Shown one piece after another: positions 1 to 5,927 of a stretch of 11,244 bases of DNA. The notes beneath the pieces were generated by a model. That model made no database searches, was not told the DNA's origin, and saw nothing but the letters and a program-made list of their open reading frames with translations. Position numbers and translations under genes: made by a program. Source of the DNA: an uncultured Angelakisella sp. (GTDB taxonomy: Bacteria; Bacillota; Clostridia; Oscillospirales; Ruminococcaceae); NCBI GenBank assembly GCA_910585525.1, contig CAJUFR010000065.1, positions 1-11,244 of the forward strand. Direction: 5' to 3'. How positions within the stretch are numbered: position 1 is the stretch's first letter; each line of letters starts with the position of its first letter.

Positions 1-152
1 TAAAAGCAGAAGAGACATTGTGGAATAGCGGTTTTGTTTAGAGAGGGTGCAAGAACGCCGGTCTTGTCCACCGACGAATCGTTTACCCGGCGAAAGGGCA
101 GCTGCGGAGCCACCGGACGCGGTCCTCACCGGAGGCCCCGTTCTCTCACGCC
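1..152. other. Flank with no recognised gene
   Basis: This is the stretch downstream of the GntP-like permease stop codon, up to the left edge of the window. I find no convincing gene in it: the open frames here have no usable ribosome binding site and show no family resemblance. No hairpin followed by a T-run is visible on the minus strand, so the end of the minus-strand operon transcript is not defined within the window. A weak CCTC/GAGG hairpin near 124-135 is too short to call a terminator. Confidence 0.5.
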
Positions 153-1466
153 CTATGCCAGCCCCGGGAAAAGATACAGCAGCAGCGTCACCACGCCGGC
201 GGCGGCTGTGGTGGCCAGGGTGGTGGAGACGAAGATGGCCGGGTAGGCGTCCTTCATCCGCAGGTCGGCGTGGGAGAGGGTCATGAGGATGGTGCCGCTG
301 TAGGGCAGGGAATCCAGGGTGGTGGCGGAAAAGGCGGCGATGCGGTGGATGAGGGCGGGGGCCATCCCCTTGGCCTGGAGGACCGGCCCCACGATGGGCA
401 GCACAATGGACTGGCCGGTGGTGGAGCCGCCGGTGAGGGCGCAGAGCAGCGCCACCGCCAGCATGCACATCAGGAAGGGGTCCAGTTCCATCCCCAGGAT
501 GGCGTCCACGATCTCCTGGAAGGCGGGGACCCGCTGGACGCAGGAGGCGAAGCCGAACACCGCCCCGATGCTCCCCACCGGGGTGAGGGCGGAGGCAAAG
601 CCCTGGTTGATCTCCTCCCGCAGCCCCGCCCGGTCCAGGTAGGGCAGGAAGAGGACCAGGGAGAGCAACGCCGCCGCCAGGGTGCAAAAGAGGATGCCCA
701 CCCCCAGGAGGTTGAAAAGGACAAAGAGCATCGCCAGGGGCAGCAGCGAGACAAGGAAGGGGGGCAGCTTCTGCTCCGGGGAGACGGCGGTGTCCCGGGG
801 GCCGTAGGCGAACCGCTCCCCCTTGGCCTTGGCCCGGCTGATCATCCGCTGGAGCACCGCCACCATGACGGCGATCTCCACCGCCATCCCCACCAGCCCC
901 GGGACCAGCCCGGCGGAGGGGGAGGTGCCCAGGATGGAGGCGGGGATCAGGTTGGTGGGCTGGGGGGTGCCGGGGCCGGAGAGGGAGAAGGTGACGCAGC
1001 CCCCCAGGATGACGCCGGGGGCGAACCGCTTGGGGATGTCGCACTTCTCAAAGACGGCCAGGGCGATGGGGTAGATGGTGATGATGACGATGGCGGCGTT
1101 GATGCCGCCGTAGCAGATGAGGGCGGAGGAGAGGATCACCATCAGCACCCCCATCAGCTGCCGCCGGGCGGGGGTATCCTCCTCCCGCAGCAGCGCGCCG
1201 CAGAGGGTGAGGGAGATGGAGGCCGCCGCCCCGCTGACGGCGTAGAGCCGGGCCATGACGGCGCTGAAAAGGAACATCCCCAAAAGGCTGGTGACGATGC
1301 CGCCGATGCCCCCGATGTAGCCGGTGGCCAGCGTCTCCTCCAGGGGCAGCCCCGCCAGCAGGATGACGGCGCAGGCCCCCAGGAAGCTGGCCAGGTAGAC
1401 CGACCAGCCCTTGTAGGTCACCAGGATGAGGATGGCAAAACCCGCAATAATACCAAGAATTTCCAA
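153..1466 (-). CDS. GntP/CitM-like membrane permease (TTG start)
   Basis: This is a 437-residue, strongly hydrophobic protein with about a dozen predicted membrane segments, the normal size for the GntP gluconate/organic-anion permeases and related ion-transporter families. It would move a small organic acid or sugar acid across the cytoplasmic membrane, probably with H+ or Na+; the substrate cannot be read from the sequence. Family-like features are the break SGPGTPQPTN (about residues 163-172), a second re-entrant-like TGGSTTGQS (345-353), and a C-terminal LDSLPYSGTIL (384-394) resembling the LDxLPHxGAV block of GntP proteins. I chose the TTG at 1466-1464 because AAAGGAG (1474-1480) lies 7 nt upstream. 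An ATG 14 codons further out would place the intergenic hairpin inside the coding region. It is the last gene of the reductase/MFS/permease operon, 86 nt after the MFS stop. Family call is fairly sure, substrate unknown. Confidence 0.78.
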   Translation of the reverse strand: MEILGIIAGFAILILVTYKGWSVYLASFLGACAVILLAGLPLEETLATGYIGGIGGIVTSLLGMFLFSAVMARLYAVSGAAASISLTLCGALLREEDTPARRQLMGVLMVILSSALICYGGINAAIVIITIYPIALAVFEKCDIPKRFAPGVILGGCVTFSLSGPGTPQPTNLIPASILGTSPSAGLVPGLVGMAVEIAVMVAVLQRMISRAKAKGERFAYGPRDTAVSPEQKLPPFLVSLLPLAMLFVLFNLLGVGILFCTLAAALLSLVLFLPYLDRAGLREEINQGFASALTPVGSIGAVFGFASCVQRVPAFQEIVDAILGMELDPFLMCMLAVALLCALTGGSTTGQSIVLPIVGPVLQAKGMAPALIHRIAAFSATTLDSLPYSGTILMTLSHADLRMKDAYPAIFVSTTLATTAAAGVVTLLLYLFPGLA

Positions 1467-1487
1467 AAAACCACTCCTTTGCCGATG

Positions 1488-1526
1488 GCCACGGCCGGCG
1501 GGCAGCATCGCCCTGCCGGCCGTGGC
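1488..1526 (-). other. Strong intergenic hairpin in the operon mRNA
   Basis: A 12-bp perfect stem (GCCACGGCCGGC against GCCGGCCGTGGC) continues, after a single-base bulge, with 4 more GC pairs (GGGC/GCCC) and closes on the 6-nt loop AGCATC. It lies between the MFS stop (1553) and the permease start (1466). There is no T-run after it on the minus strand, so it is not a canonical intrinsic terminator. It could stabilise the upstream mRNA 3' end, act as a processing site, or lower expression of the last permease. The structure is seen directly; the role is inferred. Confidence 0.6.
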
Positions 1527-1552
1527 AGCGTAAGTTTGGGATGTGTCGTGGT

Positions 1553-2791
1553 TTACCAGCCCTTGACCTTCTTGATGCCGGTGAAGCCCAGCACGGCGCA
1601 GGCGATCATGGCGGGGATCATCACGATAAAGGCACCGCTGTAGGAGCCGGTCATATCGTAGACAGCGTTGAGGACCGGGCTGCCGATAAAGGCGCCGATG
1701 CAGATCATCGACTGGATCCAGCCGGTGAAGGTGGCGGAATCCCGGGGGCCGAAGGCGCTGTTCACCATGGCGCAGGAAAGCACCTTGGGGAACAGGTAGG
1801 CGATGCCCATCAGGACGCAGACCAGGTACATCATGCCGGGACCGGGCACCGTGAAGGCCATAACGGCCACACAGGCGATAAAGACACAGATCAGGGTGAT
1901 CATGGTGACCCGGGAGCCCAGCCAGTCGGCCACCGCCCCGCCGGGGATCATGGTGATGGCGTTGACCAGGAAGATCATGCTGAATATCTTGCCCACCTGG
2001 GCGGCGTCAAACCCCAGGTCGGACATGTAGACCGACAGGTTGCTGTAGGTGGCGTAGAAGCACATGCCGAAGATCAGGAACACCCCCAGGATGGCGTAGA
2101 AGTTGTAGGTCTTTAACGCGTCCTTGAGCAGGATGCCGGGGAGTTCCTTTTTGGCGGAGGGGTCCACCGCCACCGTCTCCTCCGCAAAGCAGGGACGGAT
2201 GCCCAGCTGGGCGGGGTCCTTGCGGAGCAGCAGCCGGATGACCACCGTCACCGCCACCATGCCGATGGCGATGTACCGCAGGGTGGCGGCGTAGCCGATG
2301 CTGCCGATGAGGCCGCCCACGATGGGGCTGCCCACCGTCCCGCCCAGGGCTCCCACCGTCATCGACACCGCCAGCAGGGTGGCCTGGCCCTTGGCGAACC
2401 ACTTGTTCAGCAGGGTGATGGTGATGGCCGAGGAGAAGAAGGCCGCACACATCCCCACCAACAGGGCGCCGAAGTAGAACACATAGATGTTGGAGGTGGT
2501 GGAATAGATGAAGAAGCCAACGGCCAGGCCCAGGCCGCCGAGGACAGGGACGTTCTCGTTCCTCAGCAGCTGGTTCACCTTGCCGAACTGGGTCAGGTAG
2601 AGGGCGCTGGAAAGGGAATGGATGGAAAATACCAGGGAGAACTGGGTGCGGCTGATCTGGGGATAGGTGGCAAGGATGGGAGCCATGAACTGGCTCACCA
2701 CGCTGTAGGAACAGGCGTAGTAGACGTTCATCAGAATGGTGGCCAGCAGGACCACGTATCCGTAGTGGAAGCCGGTCTTTTTCTCTTTCAT
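1553..2791 (-). CDS. MFS transporter, OFA/MCT-like
   Basis: This is a 412-residue major facilitator superfamily protein with about 12 predicted membrane helices in two halves joined by a charged central loop (about 190-228). The N-terminal FHYGYVVLLA block, NKWFAKGQAT (129-138) followed by a glycine-rich helix (148-163), and LGIRP (196-200) resemble the oxalate/formate antiporter and monocarboxylate-type branch. That branch usually carries small carboxylates. The second-half motif A is well kept (PGGAVADWLGSR, 283-294); the first-half copy (FGKVNQLLRNE, 69-79) is degenerate, as often seen in this branch. AGGAGG (2803-2808) is 11 nt before the ATG, slightly long. An 11-bp inverted repeat (GGTAC-G-GTACC, 2794-2804) touches it. 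It is second in the operon, 31 nt after the aldo/keto reductase. MFS membership is sure; the substrate is not known. Confidence 0.85.
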   Translation of the reverse strand: MKEKKTGFHYGYVVLLATILMNVYYACSYSVVSQFMAPILATYPQISRTQFSLVFSIHSLSSALYLTQFGKVNQLLRNENVPVLGGLGLAVGFFIYSTTSNIYVFYFGALLVGMCAAFFSSAITITLLNKWFAKGQATLLAVSMTVGALGGTVGSPIVGGLIGSIGYAATLRYIAIGMVAVTVVIRLLLRKDPAQLGIRPCFAEETVAVDPSAKKELPGILLKDALKTYNFYAILGVFLIFGMCFYATYSNLSVYMSDLGFDAAQVGKIFSMIFLVNAITMIPGGAVADWLGSRVTMITLICVFIACVAVMAFTVPGPGMMYLVCVLMGIAYLFPKVLSCAMVNSAFGPRDSATFTGWIQSMICIGAFIGSPVLNAVYDMTGSYSGAFIVMIPAMIACAVLGFTGIKKVKGW

Positions 2792-2822
2792 GGGGTACGG
2801 TACCTCCTCTTTGTTGTGGGGG

Positions 2823-3815
2823 TCAGTCGGTGTAGCTGTCCCGCTCCAGGCGCAGGTAGCCCAACTCCGCCGGGGTCAGCCGCAGGTCCAGGGTCTTGAT
2901 GCAGTCATCCAGTTCCCACAGGTTCTGGGGGCCGATCTGGGCGGCCAGGGGCAGGTCCTGGCTGAGGACATAGGACAGGGCGATATTGACGCCGCTGCAC
3001 CCGTGGACCTTGGCCAGTTCCAGGGCGCGCTCCCGGCGCTTGAAGTTCTCCTGGGTCAGGAAGGATTCCTTGGTGGCCATGGGGGCCTTCTCCGGGTCGT
3101 AGGCGGGGAGCAGCGGGTCCACGAAGAAACCGGCGCCCTGGGCCGCCCAGGCGAAGAGGGCGATCTCGTTGTCCTTGTGCCACTGGGCAAAGGCGTCATC
3201 GGCGTACCAGGTGCCGGGCCAGCGGTTATATTTGGCGTGGACCAGGCTGTAGGAGGGGCTGGAGACAGAGGGGCCCCGGTAGTTCATCCGCTTGCAGTAT
3301 TCCATGGCCTCCGCCACCCGGGAGGGCTGCCAGCTGCTGACGCCGTAGGCCTTGAAGTACCCGGCGATGCGCAGTTCCTCCAGCTTGTCCATCAGCTCCG
3401 GCACCGGCACATGGGGGTCGTCCCGGTGGATGAGGTAGAGGTCGAAGTAGTCCACCCCCACCCGGTCCAGGCTGTACATCAGGTCCTCCTGGATGAACTT
3501 GGCGCTGACCCGGACGAACTCCTCGTGGAGCACCCCCTTGCGGTCGATGAGGCAGTTGCAGCACTTGTCGGAGATCATGATGTCCTCCCGCTTGACGCCG
3601 GAGGAACGGAGCCAGCGGTCCAGGATCTCCTCGCTTTTGGCGATGCCGTTGCCCTTGCCGTAGTAGCGGCCGGTGTCGATCATGGTGCCGCCCCGCTCTA
3701 CATACAGGTCCATCATCTTGTGGGCCTCCGCCTCGGCGTCCAGGCTGAACCAGGCGGTGCCGAAGATCAGGCGGGGGACCGGCTTGTCCAGTCCTCGTAC
3801 ATTCAAATACTCCAT
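2823..3815 (-). CDS. Aldo/keto reductase
   Basis: This is a 330-residue cytoplasmic oxidoreductase of the aldo/keto reductase TIM-barrel superfamily, expected to reduce a carbonyl (aldehyde, ketone or sugar) with NAD(P)H. The catalytic tetrad is visible: Asp47 and Tyr52 in DTGRYYGKG, Lys84 in ISDKC and His130 in LIHRDD. GVSSW (158-162) and IGPQN near the C-terminus match family strand and cofactor-site positions. Length is normal. The ATG has AAAGGAG (3826-3832) 10 nt upstream. It is the first gene of the minus-strand operon with two transporters, and diverges from the LacI-type regulator. The enzyme may therefore act on a compound imported, or made from one imported, by those permeases; this is inference. 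No strong likeness to a characterised AKR subfamily is claimed. A Cys pair and a further Cys (CCNC, 85-88) right after the catalytic Lys are unusual and could make the enzyme redox-sensitive. Confidence 0.92.
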   Translation of the reverse strand: MEYLNVRGLDKPVPRLIFGTAWFSLDAEAEAHKMMDLYVERGGTMIDTGRYYGKGNGIAKSEEILDRWLRSSGVKREDIMISDKCCNCLIDRKGVLHEEFVRVSAKFIQEDLMYSLDRVGVDYFDLYLIHRDDPHVPVPELMDKLEELRIAGYFKAYGVSSWQPSRVAEAMEYCKRMNYRGPSVSSPSYSLVHAKYNRWPGTWYADDAFAQWHKDNEIALFAWAAQGAGFFVDPLLPAYDPEKAPMATKESFLTQENFKRRERALELAKVHGCSGVNIALSYVLSQDLPLAAQIGPQNLWELDDCIKTLDLRLTPAELGYLRLERDSYTD

Positions 3816-3850
3816 CCTAACAGATCTCCTTTACATTGAAATTTTTGGGG

Positions 3851-3868
3851 GAGGTCTTACGGGACCTC
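3851..3868 (-). other. Small leader hairpin of the reductase mRNA
   Basis: On the minus strand GAGGTC, a 6-nt loop and GACCTC form a perfect 6-bp stem in the 5' leader, between the proposed start of transcription near 3874 and the ribosome binding site at 3826-3832. The right arm is followed by a C-run and A-run, not T, so it is not a terminator. It may simply stabilise the 5' end. Confidence 0.4.
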
Positions 3869-3870
3869 TC

Positions 3871-3892
3871 GATAGTTAATATCATAACGATC
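3871..3892. promoter_or_regulatory. Imperfect dyad overlapping the reductase -10 box
   Basis: GATAGTTA (3871-3878) and TAACGATC (3885-3892) are inverted with one mismatched pair and a 6-nt centre. The site covers the proposed -10 hexamer (3881-3886) of the reductase operon, so a bound protein would block transcription. It does not resemble the palindrome at 4072-4091, so it may belong to a different regulator. The symmetry is visible, the function is inferred, and chance is possible in AT-rich DNA. Confidence 0.35.
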
Positions 3893-3908
3893 TTTATTTT
3901 AAAATCAA
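3881..3908 (-). promoter_or_regulatory. Candidate promoter of the reductase operon
   Basis: On the minus strand TTGATT (3903-3908) and TATGAT (3881-3886) are 16 nt apart, with matches of 4/6 and 5/6 to the sigma-A consensus. Transcription would start near 3874, giving a leader of about 60 nt. Two alternatives exist upstream: a perfect TATAAT at 3952-3957 with a poor -35, and TTGACG (3936-3941) 17 nt from TGAAAT (3913-3918). I prefer the first for its balance and position, but the choice is open. Confidence 0.5.
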
Positions 3909-3909
3909 T

Positions 3910-4069
3910 AGAATTTCAAAAATTTCAGAAAAAATCGTCAATTTACGTCTAATTATACGAAATGCTCTTGTTTTTACAGGATATATCCGGCATTTATTTG
4001 AAATTTGTGAAATTTTAATCCAGCTTTTATAAATCGTTAAATCAATAACTTAGAAATTTTTGAAACAAA
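3910..4069. repeat. Three tandem 9-bp-period AT-rich repeat pairs
   Basis: The unit TGAAATTTN occurs as back-to-back pairs at three places. On the minus strand at 3910-3927 the units are TGAAATTTT and TGAAATTCT. On the plus strand at 3999-4016 they are TGAAATTTG and TGAAATTTT. On the plus strand at 4052-4069 they are AGAAATTTT and a degenerate TGAAACAAA. The first pair is inverted relative to the others. Such phased direct repeats can be binding sites for a second regulator, or an AT-rich bend/UP-like sequence for the flanking promoters. The repeats are seen directly; a role is only inferred. Confidence 0.5.
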
Positions 4070-4071
4070 AG

Positions 4072-4091
4072 CGGCTGTCATTTGACAGCCG
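4072..4091. promoter_or_regulatory. Operator-like palindrome on the lacI-type -35 box
   Basis: CGGCTGTCA and TGACAGCCG form a perfect 9+9 inverted repeat around a TT centre. The right arm covers the -35 hexamer TTGACA (4082-4087). A further copy of the half-site core ACAGCCG follows at 4094-4100, 9 bp after the one at 4085-4091, inside the promoter spacer. This is the natural place for autorepression by the adjacent LacI-family protein. The sequence is unlike the usual LacI-family operator, which has a central CG. Because transcription should begin near 4117, it is a DNA site and not an mRNA hairpin. Confidence 0.6.
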
Positions 4092-4110
4092 TTACAGCCG
4101 GTGCTATACT
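4082..4110 (+). promoter_or_regulatory. Promoter of the LacI-family regulator gene
   Basis: A perfect TTGACA (4082-4087) and TATACT (4105-4110, 5/6) are separated by exactly 17 nt. Transcription would begin near 4117, leaving a short leader of about 23 nt that carries GGGAGG at 4128-4133, 6 nt before the ATG. It is one of the best promoters in the window, and it is overlapped by the palindrome at 4072-4091. Confidence 0.8.
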
Positions 4111-4139
4111 GGTGGCAAATCGTAGACGGGAGGAAACGT

Positions 4140-5141
4140 ATGGCTATCACCCAGAAGGAGATCGCGGCCCGGGCGGGGGTCTCCTGCGCCACCGTTTCCC
4201 GGGTCATCCGGGAGCCCCAGGCGGTCCGCCCCCACCTGGCCAACAGGGTCCTGGCCGCCATGCGGGAACTGGGGCTGGAGATCAAGGGGACCGAACTGGT
4301 CCCGGAGCGATCCATCCACATCCTGGTGGTGGTCAACGACCTCACCTATTCCCTCTACGGCGGGTTCATCGCCGGTATCTCGGAGGCCACCAACGAGCGG
4401 GGGCTCTCCCTGGTGCTCTGCAACAGCCAGGGGGACCTGGAGGTGGAGAAAAACGCCGTCTCCACCGCCTGCCGGGGCGGGTACATCGGCATCATCTTCG
4501 TCACCGCCGAGGACACCGCCGACTACCGCGAACTGCTTCGCCACATTTCCATCCCCATCGTCTTTCTCAACCGCAAGATCGAGGGGCTGGACCACGATTC
4601 GGTGCTCCTCTCCCACTTTGAGACCGCCCGCATCGCCACCCGGTACCTCCAGGACATGGGGCACCGGCGCATCGCCATGCTCTCCACCGATTCCGAATCC
4701 ACCAACACCCGGGCGGAGAAGGCGGGGTTCATCGACGCCCTGCTGCAAAGCGGCGTCCCCTACTCGGTGGCCGAGGCCAGCATCTTCCACTACCCCAACA
4801 CCTACCAGGGGGGCTTCCAGTTCGCCCGGCGCTTCTGCGGCGAGGAGATGGACTACACCGGCCTTTACGCCATCAGCAGCGAACAGACGGCGGGGTTCAT
4901 CAGCAACGCCATGCGGCGGCAGAACCGCCAGCTGAAGCAGCTACAGATACTGGCCCTGAACCGCAGCCCCTCCATCGTGGAGAACGACCCCCGCCTCCTC
5001 ACCATGGTGCAGCCGGTGAAGGAGATGGGCCGCAAGGCGGTGGAGGTGCTGCTGGAGCGGATGCGCCAGCCCCAGCGGGACCGGATGAACGTGCAGTATA
5101 ACGCCCTTATCACCGCCCCCCTGCCGGACCGGGAGTGGTAG
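4140..5141 (+). CDS. LacI-family transcriptional regulator
   Basis: This 333-residue DNA-binding regulator has an N-terminal helix-turn-helix (about 4-23, TQKEIAARAG then VSCATVSRVI) and a periplasmic-binding-protein-like effector domain from about 59 to the end (NRKIEGLDHDSV, YLQDMGHRRIAML and other family landmarks). Effectors are usually sugars or their derivatives; this one is unknown. The start is set by GGGAGG 6 nt upstream of the ATG at 4140; an upstream ATG at 4101 lies inside the promoter. It is oddly built at the hinge. After RELG (42-45) the canonical YxPNxxARxL helix is missing and the linker is short, with Glu52, Leu53 and Pro55 where Ala, Arg and the DNA-intercalating Leu normally sit. 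It is divergent from the reductase/permease operon and is the likely local regulator of that operon and of itself. It converges with comF, leaving only 10 nt between the stops. Confidence 0.93.
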   Translation: MAITQKEIAARAGVSCATVSRVIREPQAVRPHLANRVLAAMRELGLEIKGTELVPERSIHILVVVNDLTYSLYGGFIAGISEATNERGLSLVLCNSQGDLEVEKNAVSTACRGGYIGIIFVTAEDTADYRELLRHISIPIVFLNRKIEGLDHDSVLLSHFETARIATRYLQDMGHRRIAMLSTDSESTNTRAEKAGFIDALLQSGVPYSVAEASIFHYPNTYQGGFQFARRFCGEEMDYTGLYAISSEQTAGFISNAMRRQNRQLKQLQILALNRSPSIVENDPRLLTMVQPVKEMGRKAVEVLLERMRQPQRDRMNVQYNALITAPLPDREW

Positions 5142-5151
5142 ACCTCCCTCC

Positions 5152-5793
5152 TCACCCCGCCGAAGCCACCGCCAGCAGCGCCACCCCCTTGGCCCCCGCC
5201 TGCCGCAGCTGGCCGGCGCAGGCGCCCAGGGTGCCGCCGGTGGTGACCACGTCATCCACCAGCAGGACACGTTTCCCCGGGACCTGGTCCTCCCCCTCCG
5301 GCAGCAGCCGGTAGGCTTTGCGGACCCCCTTCCGCCTGGCCCCCGCCGACAGGTGGTGCTGCATCATCACCCCTTCCCGCCGGAGCAGCGGCAGCACCGG
5401 CAGTTCCAGTTCCTCCCCCACCCACTGGGCCAGCAGCCGGGCCTGGTTGTACCCCCGCTGCCGCTCCCGTTCCGGGGGCATGGGGACAAAGGTGACGCAG
5501 TCCGGCCGGGTGCGGGGCCCCAACTCCCGCCAGGCTGCCGCCATCAGGCGGGCCATCCCCCGCCCGGCGTCCTTGTCCCCGTGGAACTTGAACCGGCCGA
5601 TCGCCTCGGGGACCCGCCCCTGGTACCGCCAGACCGCCACCACCGGGATCTCCCCCAGCCGGAAGGGCTCCTCCAAAAAGGGGGCCTCCCGGCGGCACCG
5701 GGGACAGCAGCACGCCTGGTAGGCCACCACGTCATCGCAGAGGACACACCGCTCCGGCCAGAATAAGGCGGCGGCGCGCTGAAGAAATTCCAT
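5152..5793 (-). CDS. comF: ComF-family phosphoribosyltransferase-like protein
   Basis: This 213-residue protein of the ComF/GntX family is associated with DNA uptake in competent bacteria, although its biochemical role is still unclear and it is widespread in non-competent species. An N-terminal zinc-ribbon-like segment has CVLC (16-19) and CPRC (30-33). It is followed by RGYNQA (113-118), characteristic of the family, and a type I phosphoribosyltransferase PRPP-binding loop VLLVDDVVTTGGT (176-188). Length is typical. The ATG at 5793 has AAAGGAGG (5803-5810) 9 nt upstream. A further-out ATG at 5856 would lie upstream of the proposed promoter and is rejected. No helicase partner (ComFA) is adjacent: the left neighbour is the converging regulator and the right neighbour a divergent purine salvage operon. 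It appears to be a single-gene transcript. Confidence 0.9.
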   Translation of the reverse strand: MEFLQRAAALFWPERCVLCDDVVAYQACCCPRCRREAPFLEEPFRLGEIPVVAVWRYQGRVPEAIGRFKFHGDKDAGRGMARLMAAAWRELGPRTRPDCVTFVPMPPERERQRGYNQARLLAQWVGEELELPVLPLLRREGVMMQHHLSAGARRKGVRKAYRLLPEGEDQVPGKRVLLVDDVVTTGGTLGACAGQLRQAGAKGVALLAVASAG

Positions 5794-5826
5794 GGGGGGA
5801 GACCTCCTTTTTTTGTTTTTGGGGAC

Positions 5827-5855
5827 ATTATAACATACCTCACCCCTTGTCTCCA
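5827..5855 (-). promoter_or_regulatory. comF promoter with extended -10
   Basis: On the minus strand a perfect TATAAT (5827-5832) is preceded by TGT, giving the extended TGnTATAAT form. TGGAGA (5850-5855, 4/6) lies 17 nt upstream. The start would be near 5820, about 27 nt before the ATG. The -35 overlaps that of the divergent phosphoribosyltransferase promoter, so polymerase can probably occupy only one at a time. Confidence 0.7.
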
Positions 5856-5875
5856 CCCCTCTTTTGGTGTATCAT
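5847..5875 (+). promoter_or_regulatory. Promoter of the phosphoribosyltransferase-deoB operon
   Basis: TTGTCT (5847-5852) and TATCAT (5870-5875) are 17 nt apart, with 4/6 and 5/6 matches to the sigma-A consensus. Transcription would begin near 5882, leaving a leader of about 46 nt with AAAAGGAG at 5911-5918. No clear operator, purine-box-like repeat or riboswitch fold was seen in the leader. Confidence 0.6.
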
Positions 5876-5927
5876 AGAGATCGTGGGCAAAGCCCGCCAA
5901 ATCTGCCAGGAAAAGGAGCATATCATC

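Larger units (their letters stand above)
3816..4139. promoter_or_regulatory. AT-rich divergent control region
   Basis: This 324-base gene-free stretch separates the reductase operon (minus) from the LacI-family gene (plus). It is markedly AT-rich from about 3870 to 4070, inside an otherwise GC-rich window. It contains candidate promoters for both directions, a perfect 20-bp operator-like palindrome, an imperfect dyad, a leader hairpin, a 10-bp palindrome GGATATATCC (3979-3988), and three tandem AT-rich repeat pairs. No small gene with a ribosome binding site was seen in it. Its length and density of symmetric sites suggest control by more than one protein. Confidence 0.7.

Noticed and set aside
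270..1643. Open frame of 457 codons on the plus strand opposite the permease and MFS genes
   Set aside because: Low-complexity Gly/Asp/His/Gln composition typical of antisense reading of a hydrophobic, GC-rich gene. The minus-strand permease is clearly the real gene.
2790..3839. Open frame of 349 codons on the plus strand opposite the aldo/keto reductase
   Set aside because: The reductase on the minus strand has all catalytic residues and a ribosome binding site. The opposite frame shows no domain.
5142..5151. Shared terminator between the regulator gene and comF
   Set aside because: Only 10 nt separate the two stops, and no hairpin with a T-run is visible there.
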